DNA from: Bacteroidota bacterium
GTDB taxonomy: Bacteria > Bacteroidota > Bacteroidia > Chitinophagales > Chitinophagaceae
Direction: 5' to 3'
Length of the DNA: 60,579 bases
NCBI GenBank assembly: GCA_947460175.1
Contig: CANHGW010000015.1
Span: 1-60,579, forward strand
In this document: piece after piece, positions 36,636 through 44,109 of the stretch
How the letters are laid out: every line of letters starts with the position of its first letter
Numbering within the stretch: the stretch's first letter is position 1
The notes under the pieces: generated by a model
What the model was told of the DNA's origin: nothing
The model's input: only the letters and a program-made list of their open reading frames with translations
Database searches by the model: none
Position numbers and translations under genes: made by a program

Positions 36636-37052
36636 ATGTCAAATATTACGTTTACGATGATTAAACCCGATGCAGTGAAAGCTGAGCATATCGGAGCAAT
36701 TTTAGAAAAAATCAATGCTGCTGGATTCAGAATTAAAGCAATGAAAATGACCAAGTTAAGCGCTGAGAAAGCAGGTCAATTTTACGAAGTGCACAAAGAA
36801 AGACCTTTCTATGGCGAATTATGTGAGTTTATGAGTAGCGGGCATATCGTTGCAGCTATTTTAGAAAAAGAAAATGCAGTAGCTGATTTTAGAACCTTGA
36901 TTGGGGCTACTAATCCTGCTGATGCAGCTGAAGGTACTATTCGTAAGCAATTTGCCAAGAGTTTGGGAGAGAATGCAATCCACGGAAGTGATAGTGATGA
37001 AAATGCGTTGATCGAAGGAAGCTTTTTCTTTTCTAAATTGGAGCAATTTTAA
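36636..37052 (+). CDS. ndk: Nucleoside diphosphate kinase
   Basis: Transfers the gamma phosphate between nucleoside triphosphates and diphosphates through a phospho-histidine. 138 residues from the ATG at 36636, chosen because the family starts at [10 protein letters not shown]; the 12 codons further upstream hold the promoter -7 box. Active-site motif NAIHGSDS (catalytic His). [18 protein letters not shown] is the nucleotide-binding stretch, and [20 protein letters not shown] the Kpn-loop neighbourhood. Cytoplasmic. Closed by a strong bidirectional terminator shared with kmo. Confidence 0.97.
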   Translation: MSNITFTMIKPDAVKAEHIGAILEKINAAGFRIKAMKMTKLSAEKAGQFYEVHKERPFYGELCEFMSSGHIVAAILEKENAVADFRTLIGATNPADAAEGTIRKQFAKSLGENAIHGSDSDENALIEGSFFFSKLEQF

Positions 37053-37068
37053 TTAATTAAATAAGTTT

Positions 37069-37099
37069 AAAAAAGGGTTGCAAAGCAACCCTTTTTTTT
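37069..37099. terminator. Bidirectional terminator between ndk and kmo
   Basis: AAAAAGGGTTGC faces GCAACCCTTTTT around AAA, with A-run and T-run on the two sides, between two convergent genes. Confidence 0.85.
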
Positions 37100-38471
37100 A
37101 TGCAATTATTTTACTGATTTCTTGATCATATTCATTCATCCATAAATCTAAGTTTGCTTTAAAATGATCGTTGATTATATTAGTTTCAAAATCGCCAGCA
37201 AGCATTATTTTTTCCAATAATTTATCCTGAGCCTTTTGAGCACTTAATGCAAAATGATAAGATGTATGTGAAAAAGATACCATTTCATAAACAGAATTGA
37301 AACGATTTGGAAAAAGTTTACCTAATTCTTTTTCAATTTTTTTACGCATTAAAAAATCAGGGTCGGCAATCAAATCGCGCATCTCTATAAAATTTTGAAG
37401 AGCAAGATCAGCAACAGCATCTCCATTCTTTTTTCGCGCGTTTTGATACAAAGAAAACAATGTTGCCCATGATTCATTTGGATGCTTGTCCAATAGTTCA
37501 ATGAATATTCTGCAATCTTCAAAGCCAGCATTCATGCCTTGTCCGTAGAATGGAACTATTGCATGTGCAGCATCACCGATAAGCATATTTTTTCCTTCAT
37601 GTACCCACGGTGAGCATTTTACAGTTACAAGTGACGAGCTAGGATTGTTGAAAAATTCATCTATTAAATTGGGCATTAATAAGAGGGCATCAGGAAAATG
37701 CAAATTAAAAAAATGATGTACTTCTTCATGTGTTTTCAATTTTTCAAACGATGTTTCTCCTTCAAAAGGAAAGAAAAGAGTGCATGTAAACGAACCGTCA
37801 TTATTAGGTAGAGCAATCAACATGAAATTTTTTCTTGGCCATATATGAAGGGCTTCTTTTTCCATTAAAAAAGAACCGCCTTCTCCAGCAGGTATTGTTA
37901 ATTCTTTATAGCCTTGTTCAATATAAAATTGGTTATAGTTGTATCGATCTTTTTTTAAATAAGCATTACGAAGTGATGAAAATGCGCCATCGGCTGCGAT
38001 GATAATTTCATGATCATTATAACTTGTTTTTTCACCATTAGAATGTTCGATGATAATATTATTTATATTGATATCTACATCAGCAATACGTTGATCAAAA
38101 TGGATTTCAACACCTTCCTTTTCAGCTAAGGTCATTAATTTTCTATTCAATTCTCCTCTGCTTACTGAATAGATAGCTTCATTGTTTTTACCGTATTGCT
38201 GAAAAGGGGTTGATCCATCTAAATTATGAATTTTTCTGCCATACATTGGTATTGCGATTTCTTCTATGTCATTTTTCAATCCAGCTAATTCGAGTCCAGC
38301 CCAGCCTCTGACACTCATAGCTAAATTGATAGATCGGCCAGCAGATAAAAGGGCTTTTCGCATATCTGCTCTACGTTCAAAAATAGTTACTTTGTATCCC
38401 CTTTTTTGAAGTAAAATGGCTAGAAGGGAGCCTACTAAGCCTGCTCCTAAGATTGTAATTTTTTTATTCAT
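37098..38471 (-). CDS. kmo: Kynurenine 3-monooxygenase
   Basis: FAD/NADPH enzyme hydroxylating L-kynurenine to 3-hydroxykynurenine in tryptophan breakdown, leading to quinolinate and NAD. 457 residues, normal length. N-terminal Rossmann motif ILGAGLVGSLLAILLQKRGY and Glu for the FAD ribose (FERRADMRK). Kmo-typical AGRSINLAMSVRGWAGLELA. The second FAD motif is IGDAAHAIVPFYGQGMNAGF, near residue 300. Its start lies 1 base after the stop of the polyprenyl synthetase gene, so the two form an operon. No other kynurenine-pathway gene is in the window; they would be elsewhere. Confidence 0.95.
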   Translation of the reverse strand: MNKKITILGAGLVGSLLAILLQKRGYKVTIFERRADMRKALLSAGRSINLAMSVRGWAGLELAGLKNDIEEIAIPMYGRKIHNLDGSTPFQQYGKNNEAIYSVSRGELNRKLMTLAEKEGVEIHFDQRIADVDININNIIIEHSNGEKTSYNDHEIIIAADGAFSSLRNAYLKKDRYNYNQFYIEQGYKELTIPAGEGGSFLMEKEALHIWPRKNFMLIALPNNDGSFTCTLFFPFEGETSFEKLKTHEEVHHFFNLHFPDALLLMPNLIDEFFNNPSSSLVTVKCSPWVHEGKNMLIGDAAHAIVPFYGQGMNAGFEDCRIFIELLDKHPNESWATLFSLYQNARKKNGDAVADLALQNFIEMRDLIADPDFLMRKKIEKELGKLFPNRFNSVYEMVSFSHTSYHFALSAQKAQDKLLEKIMLAGDFETNIINDHFKANLDLWMNEYDQEISKIIA

Positions 38472-38472
38472 A

Positions 38473-39435
38473 TTAATACTTTCGTTCGGTAGTGTAATTT
38501 ACCAATTTGATAAGATATTGTTTTGCTTCATTATCGGGAAATTGATTCAATATCTCGAATGCATCGCGAATATACTCATCCATTTTTTCTTCAGCATATT
38601 TGATTCCTCTATGATTGATAACGGTTTCTATGATGAAACTAATTTCATTTTTCTTTTTATTAGCATTTTTGAAAATATTAATAATTTTTGATTTAGTAGC
38701 TTTATCGCAATTATTAAGGGTATATATCAAAGGAAGGGTCATTTTCTTTTCTTTAATATCATTACCAGTTGGTTTGCCTACATCCTCTTTGCCATAATCA
38801 AACAAATCGTCCTTTATTTGAAAGGCAATTCCTACTTTTTCTCCAAATTTTTGCAATAACGCAGTTTCCTCTTCATTTTCGTTGACAGAAAAAGCCCCAG
38901 CTCCACAAGCAGAAGAAATTAATGAAGCAGTTTTACAACGTATTATATTAAAATAAATATCTTCTGTAATATCTAATTTTCGAGCTTTTTCAGCTTGCAA
39001 GAGTTCGCCCTCGCTCATTTCTTTCACAGCAGTGGCTAAAATTTCAAGAATTCTGAAATCTTTGTTGTTTAAAGATAGTAAAAGGCCTTTTGAAAGTAGG
39101 TAATCTCCCACCAACACAGCGATTTTATTCTTCCAGAGTGCGTTGATTGAAAAAAAACCGCGTCGTTTGCTTGAATCATCTACAACATCATCATGCACTA
39201 ATGTAGCAGTATGTAACAGTTCGATAAGTGAAGCTGCTCGGAAGGTTTTATCATTTACTTGGCCACATAATTTGGCGGAAAGTATTACAAACATTGGTCT
39301 TAGCTGCTTTCCTTTCGTTTTAACAATATACTTCATTATTTTGTCCAATAATGACACATTACTCTCAACCGCTTTGTTAAATGTTGACTCAAATTCTTTA
39401 AGCTCAAATTGTAGATATTTTTTAATCTCTTCCAT
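38473..39435 (-). CDS. Trans-polyprenyl diphosphate synthase (octaprenyl-type)
   Basis: Condenses isopentenyl diphosphate with allylic diphosphates to the side chain of menaquinone. 320 residues from the ATG at 39435 (MEEIKKYLQFELKEF). First Asp-rich motif LVHDDVVDD with ELLHTATLVH before it; second QIKDDLFDYG; GKQLRPMFVILSAKL and KKMTLPLIYTL complete the fold. Such proteins in Bacteroidota are annotated as polyprenyl synthetase, with chain length unknown from sequence. First gene of the two-gene unit with kmo. It starts about 110 bases from the divergent OmpA gene. Confidence 0.93.
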   Translation of the reverse strand: MEEIKKYLQFELKEFESTFNKAVESNVSLLDKIMKYIVKTKGKQLRPMFVILSAKLCGQVNDKTFRAASLIELLHTATLVHDDVVDDSSKRRGFFSINALWKNKIAVLVGDYLLSKGLLLSLNNKDFRILEILATAVKEMSEGELLQAEKARKLDITEDIYFNIIRCKTASLISSACGAGAFSVNENEEETALLQKFGEKVGIAFQIKDDLFDYGKEDVGKPTGNDIKEKKMTLPLIYTLNNCDKATKSKIINIFKNANKKKNEISFIIETVINHRGIKYAEEKMDEYIRDAFEILNQFPDNEAKQYLIKLVNYTTERKY

Positions 39436-39548
39436 CCTGTAACACAATGATAACAAGGATAATTATATTTATAAACAAATTACTCGAATTTAATTTTTTT
39501 TGTGAAAATATTATATATTTGCGCCTTGTAAATAAAAATAAAAAAAAA

Positions 39549-41273
39549 ATGTTAAGCAAAAAGTACCTACTTACAATTCTGACTGTCGTTATGGCTTTGT
39601 TTTCTAACTCCTCATTTGCACAAGATGAGACGAGTGGTGGTTCAAATGTATATCGCGGAGCAGGATATGATGTTTTAGATACATCATTAATTCCAACAAA
39701 AAGAATGGATCAACAACGAGATTTCCTTACTAATCAGTATGATTTTCCTTCTAAACCTCGTAACCAATGGGAACTAGGTATAAGTTTCGGCAATTTTTCT
39801 GTTTCTGGTGACGTTCGTGCTAAGAACATGTTTACTGCTAAGAATCCTGGTCAAACCTTAGGTTTTGGAGTTCATTTACGTAAAGCATGGGGATACATTA
39901 TTTCAACTCGTTTGCAATTCTTGCACGGTACAGCTTCAGGTTTTAACTGGCAACCATCTACAGGTTATGCAGATCATGGTGGAAATCCTTGGAATAGTTA
40001 TTATAAAATTCCAGGCTATTCTGCAGGAAATGAAGTGTTTTATAACTACAAAACTAATATTGATGAACTTTCTTTTCAATTAGTTGCTTCATTAAATAAT
40101 GTGAAATTCCACAAAGCGAGAAATAAAGCTAGTTTATATGCTTTAGCAGGTATAGGTGGAAGTTTGTATGATACTTGGGTTGATGCCAAAAATGCAACCG
40201 GTAAAAATTATGATTTTACAAAAATTGTTTATAAGAACTACGCTGAAGACCAACCAAGTTGGAATAATGAGTATAAATCTCGTAAAGCAAAGAATACCGA
40301 TTTGAAAAATTTATTTGATGGTAAGTATGAGTCAAGAGCTGAACGTCATGACAATCGTCCTTGGTTTGGTAAAGAAAGAACATATAGAACTGTTTTAACT
40401 GCTGGTTTAGGTATGCAATTCAAATTAGGTCGTAAAATTTCGTTATCAATTGAAGATAAATGGTCTTATACAAATGATGACTTAGTTGATGGTCAACGTT
40501 GGCAAGAATGGCCTAACCCAGGTAATGGTGGTTCAGCTATGACACGTGATTTTGATACATACAACTATCTTTCAATTGGTCTTAACTTACATTTAGGTGG
40601 TAAATCAGTAGAACCATTGTGGTGGATGAATCCATTGGATTATGGTTATACAGAAATGAAACGTCCTAGAACTGGTGGTAATTGTGATTCTGATTCTGAT
40701 GGTGATGGTGTTTCTGATTGTTTCGATCGTTGCCCAGATACTCCAGCAGGTGTTGCAGTTGATACTCATGGTTGTCCTATCGATACAGATGGTGATGGTG
40801 TACCTGATTTCAAAGACAAGCAATTGATTACTCCAACAGAATGTCAACCTTCAGATGCTGATGGTATTGGTAATTGTCCTGATCCTGAGTGTTGTAAAAA
40901 CGGTCCAGTAAAAGCTGGTTGTGGAAATATCTCATCTGGTGCTATCTCTTTCCCTTCAGGAGCTACAAAACTTGGAAGTGGTTCAATGAGCACGTTGAGC
41001 AAATTGTCTAATGCTATGAGAGCTAACCCTACATGTAAAGTTGTAGTAATGGGTAATGGTAGCGGAAGCAAAATGGAACAACAACGTTCATGGGATCGTG
41101 TAAATGCTGTTATCAACTATATGGTAGATAATCAAGGTATTGACAGAGATCGTTTCATATTCCAATATGGTCAAAGCGGAGATGCTAATTCAGTAAATTA
41201 TCGTTCTGCTGGTGAAGGAGAAGAAGGACCATCTAATATGCCTCCTCCGTTCCCTAACTTAAGAAGAAACTAA
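39549..41273 (+). CDS. OmpA-family outer-membrane protein with TSP3 calcium repeats
   Basis: 574 residues from the ATG at 39549, chosen for the signal peptide MLSKKYLLTILTVVMALFSN cut after SFAQ. Residues 50-400 form an outer-membrane beta-barrel-like part (WELGISFGNFSVSGDVRAKN). About 410-450 are thrombospondin type 3 repeats (DSDSDGDGVSDCFDRCPDTP, then DTDGDGVPDF), which bind calcium. About 490-600 is an OmpA-like domain (ISFPSGATKLGSGSMSTLSK, WDRVNAVINYMVDNQGIDRD) that usually binds peptidoglycan, though the classical Asp and Arg motif is weak here (GNGSGSKMEQQRSWDRVNAV). It lies divergent from the polyprenyl synthetase. Confidence 0.88.
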   Translation: MLSKKYLLTILTVVMALFSNSSFAQDETSGGSNVYRGAGYDVLDTSLIPTKRMDQQRDFLTNQYDFPSKPRNQWELGISFGNFSVSGDVRAKNMFTAKNPGQTLGFGVHLRKAWGYIISTRLQFLHGTASGFNWQPSTGYADHGGNPWNSYYKIPGYSAGNEVFYNYKTNIDELSFQLVASLNNVKFHKARNKASLYALAGIGGSLYDTWVDAKNATGKNYDFTKIVYKNYAEDQPSWNNEYKSRKAKNTDLKNLFDGKYESRAERHDNRPWFGKERTYRTVLTAGLGMQFKLGRKISLSIEDKWSYTNDDLVDGQRWQEWPNPGNGGSAMTRDFDTYNYLSIGLNLHLGGKSVEPLWWMNPLDYGYTEMKRPRTGGNCDSDSDGDGVSDCFDRCPDTPAGVAVDTHGCPIDTDGDGVPDFKDKQLITPTECQPSDADGIGNCPDPECCKNGPVKAGCGNISSGAISFPSGATKLGSGSMSTLSKLSNAMRANPTCKVVVMGNGSGSKMEQQRSWDRVNAVINYMVDNQGIDRDRFIFQYGQSGDANSVNYRSAGEGEEGPSNMPPPFPNLRRN

Positions 41274-41297
41274 TTTATTAGTAACTACTAATATAAC

Positions 41298-41330
41298 AAA
41301 AAGAGGTGTCAAATTTGACACCTCTTTTTT
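41298..41330 (+). terminator. Intrinsic terminator after the OmpA/TSP3 gene
   Basis: AAAAAGAGGTGTCAA faces TTGACACCTCTTTTT around AT, ending in a T-run. Confidence 0.85.
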
Positions 41331-41546
41331 GTATTTAGAATAAGAATGAGTTTGTTCTAAAACTCAGATTCAGCTCCTATGAAAAATCGGTGTTGAAGGG
41401 ATTAAGTAGTTGTAATTCAACATCTTTATCCAAATTAAAAACAACTACTAAATTGGGGTAACAACAACGAACATACTAGAATTTTCGTAACTAAAATCCT
41501 ATCGCGCAATTTTGGTTACATACAAATCAAAATACAGCTACAAAAA

Positions 41547-41577
41547 TTTGTAGCTTCGAAATAATGGTATACATTTG
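41547..41577 (+). promoter_or_regulatory. Promoter of tRNA-Leu
   Basis: TTTG (41547-41550), 19 bases, TACATTTG (41570-41577): an exact match to the Bacteroidota consensus, followed by CACTCC. It ends 21 bases before the tRNA. Confidence 0.9.
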
Positions 41578-41598
41578 CACTCCAATTGAAAATTAGCT

Positions 41599-41679
41599 GC
41601 GGGCGTGGCGAAATTGGTAGACGCGCTAGACTTAGGATCTAGTGTCTTTGACATGGGGGTTCGAGTCCCTCCGCCCGCA
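41599..41679 (+). tRNA. tRNA-Leu (anticodon TAG)
   Basis: 81 bases with an extra arm. Acceptor GCGGGCG pairs with CGCCCGC; discriminator A. Anticodon stem CTAGA with loop CTTAGGA around anticodon TAG; long variable arm TGTCTTTGACA; T arm GGGGG-TTCGAGT-CCCTC. No CCA encoded. A terminator follows at once. Confidence 0.96.
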
Positions 41680-41682
41680 CAC

Positions 41683-41707
41683 AAAAAGCCCACATTGTGG
41701 GCTTTTT
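41683..41707 (+). terminator. Terminator of tRNA-Leu
   Basis: AAAAAGCCCAC faces GTGGGCTTTTT around ATT, four bases after the tRNA. It separates tRNA-Leu from trigger factor. Confidence 0.85.
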
Positions 41708-41748
41708 AAACAAATAGAATATTTTAAACAACTAAACGTCCTAAAAAA

Positions 41749-43134
41749 ATGGCAACTGTTACACAAGAAAACATTGGTATTCAACACGAAAAAATCACAA
41801 TTCATCTGCCAAAAGAAGATTATTTACCTTCTTTTGAAAAAGCACTAAAGCAATATTCTAAAAACGCATCCATTCCTGGTTTTAGAAAAGGAATGGTGCC
41901 TGTAGGAATGATAAAGAAACAATACGGTCAATCTGTTTTTAATGATGAAGTATTGAGAACTGCTGGAACTAAATTGGAGGAACATTTGATTTCAACAAAA
42001 GCTGAAATATTTGCACGTCCAATTCCATCAGCAAGTCAGGAAAATATTAAATTTGATATGAATAATCCTCAGGATTTTACATTTGAATTTGAAATAGGTA
42101 CAAGACCTGATTTTACAATTCCATTACTAAGTGGTAAAGAAACCATGCCTTTTCACAAAATCATAGTGACTGATGAAATGTTGCAAGAGGAAATCGAAAA
42201 ATTGCAATATAAGGCAGGGAATATGACTGATCCTGAGGAAGTGACAGGAGAAGATAATGTATTGAATGTTGTATTTCAAGAAATAGATGAAAATGGAAAT
42301 GAAATTGAACATGGAATAAAAAAAGACAACTCTTTGTTGGTTAAATATTTTGCACCTTCTATTCAAAAAAGTTTGACTGGTAAAAAAATGAATGACTCTA
42401 TTGAGTTTTCATTGAATGATACATTTGATGAAAAGTTATTACCAGCAATTTTAAAGGATTTGGATCTTGATCCTATGGATGAAGCAGCTAAAATGAAGCG
42501 ATTTAAAATGACAATAACGAAAGTAGGGTTAGTAGAGAAAGCTGTTTTAAATCAAGAAATGTTTGAAAAAATTTATCCTGGTAGAAATATTGAAACTGAA
42601 GATCAATTTAAAGCTGAATTAAAATCAGAAATACAACAATATTGGAATATTCAATCTAGAAATCGATTGCACAATGAATTATTTGAACGATTGGTACATG
42701 AAACACCTATTAATATACCAGTTGAATTTTTAAAGCGATGGATGAGTGTAGGTGGTGAAACGTACAAATCGCCTGAGACAGTAGATAAAGAATTTGGTGG
42801 ATTTGAACATCAATTGCGTTGGCAATTAATTTCAGATAAGTTAATTGACGAAAACAAGTTGCAAGTAACTAATACAGAACTAGAAGATGCAGCTAAAGCA
42901 CAAATAATGAGTTATTTTGGTCAAATGGGAAGTATGCCTACAATGGACGCTGAGTGGGTAGATCCGTTTATTAAAAAGCAATTAGCGGATAAGAAATTTA
43001 CTGATGAGTTACATAATAAAATCATCACTGATAAGTTATTTGTTCAATTAGAGAACATGATTAATATACAAGAGCAAGAAGTTGGTTTAGAAGAATTTTC
43101 GAAATTACCAACCGCTCATCATCATCATCATTAA
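41749..43134 (+). CDS. tig: Trigger factor (ribosome-bound chaperone, PPIase)
   Basis: Binds the ribosomal exit tunnel and shields nascent chains. 461 residues. The N-terminal ribosome-binding part contains the FRKG signature: ASIPGFRKGMVPVGMIKKQY (around residue 42). The middle PPIase-like domain (about 150-250) is divergent as usual in Bacteroidota. The C-terminal helical arms end at residue 456. Odd: the protein ends with five consecutive His residues (AHHHHH) coded by CAT repeats. A natural simple repeat is likely. The gene lies directly downstream of the tRNA-Leu terminator and is followed by its own hairpin. Confidence 0.93.
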   Translation: MATVTQENIGIQHEKITIHLPKEDYLPSFEKALKQYSKNASIPGFRKGMVPVGMIKKQYGQSVFNDEVLRTAGTKLEEHLISTKAEIFARPIPSASQENIKFDMNNPQDFTFEFEIGTRPDFTIPLLSGKETMPFHKIIVTDEMLQEEIEKLQYKAGNMTDPEEVTGEDNVLNVVFQEIDENGNEIEHGIKKDNSLLVKYFAPSIQKSLTGKKMNDSIEFSLNDTFDEKLLPAILKDLDLDPMDEAAKMKRFKMTITKVGLVEKAVLNQEMFEKIYPGRNIETEDQFKAELKSEIQQYWNIQSRNRLHNELFERLVHETPINIPVEFLKRWMSVGGETYKSPETVDKEFGGFEHQLRWQLISDKLIDENKLQVTNTELEDAAKAQIMSYFGQMGSMPTMDAEWVDPFIKKQLADKKFTDELHNKIITDKLFVQLENMINIQEQEVGLEEFSKLPTAHHHHH

Positions 43135-43166
43135 TCGTATAACATAATTTAATTTCACAAAAATTT

Positions 43167-43190
43167 ACCACCTTTCATAAGGTGGTTTTT
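43167..43190 (+). terminator. Terminator after tig
   Basis: ACCACCTT faces AAGGTGGT around TCAT, then a T-run. Confidence 0.8.
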
Positions 43191-43217
43191 TTATATTTAC
43201 ATCAATAATGCCAATAT

Positions 43218-44099
43218 ATGAAATCAACTTTTTTTCTTTTACTTGTATTTTCTTTCAGTCAATTGTTAGCCCAAAAGGTTGACCTGAGAAAAGAAATTGT
43301 ATATGCCGATAAAGATCCTATATGTAGATTTCTCACAATAGGAACTATAACTAATCAAGCGTATACAATTAAAAGTATGCAGGACGAAGAATTGATATTA
43401 ATAGATCAGTCCCAATTAAGAAATGCTGAAGGTAATATACTTCTTCGTTTTATGTTTGCTGATATGCCTAATAAAGAAGCTTTTATGCCAATTGAATTTG
43501 GATTTAAAAAGCAATTAGCTCGTCTTATTGTAACCTACAATTTAATTGAAAATGGGAAATTAAATGTAAAGGGTGTAGACCGTTTTTGTAGAAATTATAA
43601 TGGTTATTTAAAATCAAATAAATTGCCTGTTTCTGAGCCTAGTTTAACTCCTGAAATAACTAAATCAAATTCTGATAAAAACGAAAATAAAAATGAAGAG
43701 ATTAAGGACGACTTAGTTCAATCGAATGAATTAATAAAGGATTCTGTAAAAACTGAAATTGCAGTTGATAGAGATAAAGAATATGATTATCCAATTATAG
43801 AACGGGATGCTGATCAACCTATCTTTTTAAGTGGAACAACAATAAGGCAGGATTTTAAAGATATTGGTACTTATTCTGCACAAACAATTACTACTAATAA
43901 TGTAGATGGATATCAAATTATTATTAAAGATATCAATGGTATTAAAGTAGCAGAGGCTAATTATGCTAATGGAGAAGGTGAATGTGATTTATTAACGATG
44001 AAGGATGATAAAAGAAGAAGAGTGACTATACCTAAAGCCGATGTTTATAGTGTAGTGAAAGATGTAGTAAGTAAGTTATCTTATTTACTTTATTTATAA
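43218..44099 (+). CDS. Hypothetical secreted protein, 293 aa
   Basis: Signal peptide MKSTFFLLLVFSFSQLLAQ, then a beta-rich domain (about 20-135; KVDLRKEIVYADKDPICRFL), an acidic linker rich in Asn, Glu, Lys (140-185) and a second alpha/beta part (FKDIGTYSAQTITTNNVDGY). The VYADKDPICRF start and short repeats recur in Bacteroidota exported proteins, but no function is known to me. It lies between tig and the large type B protein and converges on the latter with 10 bases between stops. Periplasmic or outer-membrane location is likely. Confidence 0.7.
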   Translation: MKSTFFLLLVFSFSQLLAQKVDLRKEIVYADKDPICRFLTIGTITNQAYTIKSMQDEELILIDQSQLRNAEGNILLRFMFADMPNKEAFMPIEFGFKKQLARLIVTYNLIENGKLNVKGVDRFCRNYNGYLKSNKLPVSEPSLTPEITKSNSDKNENKNEEIKDDLVQSNELIKDSVKTEIAVDRDKEYDYPIIERDADQPIFLSGTTIRQDFKDIGTYSAQTITTNNVDGYQIIIKDINGIKVAEANYANGEGECDLLTMKDDKRRRVTIPKADVYSVVKDVVSKLSYLLYL

Positions 44100-44109
44100 A
44101 TTCTGTGTA

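Noticed and set aside
43114-43131. His run at the trigger factor end as vector-tag contamination
   Set aside because: Native terminator, intergenic sequence and next gene follow directly; no vector sequence or linker is present.
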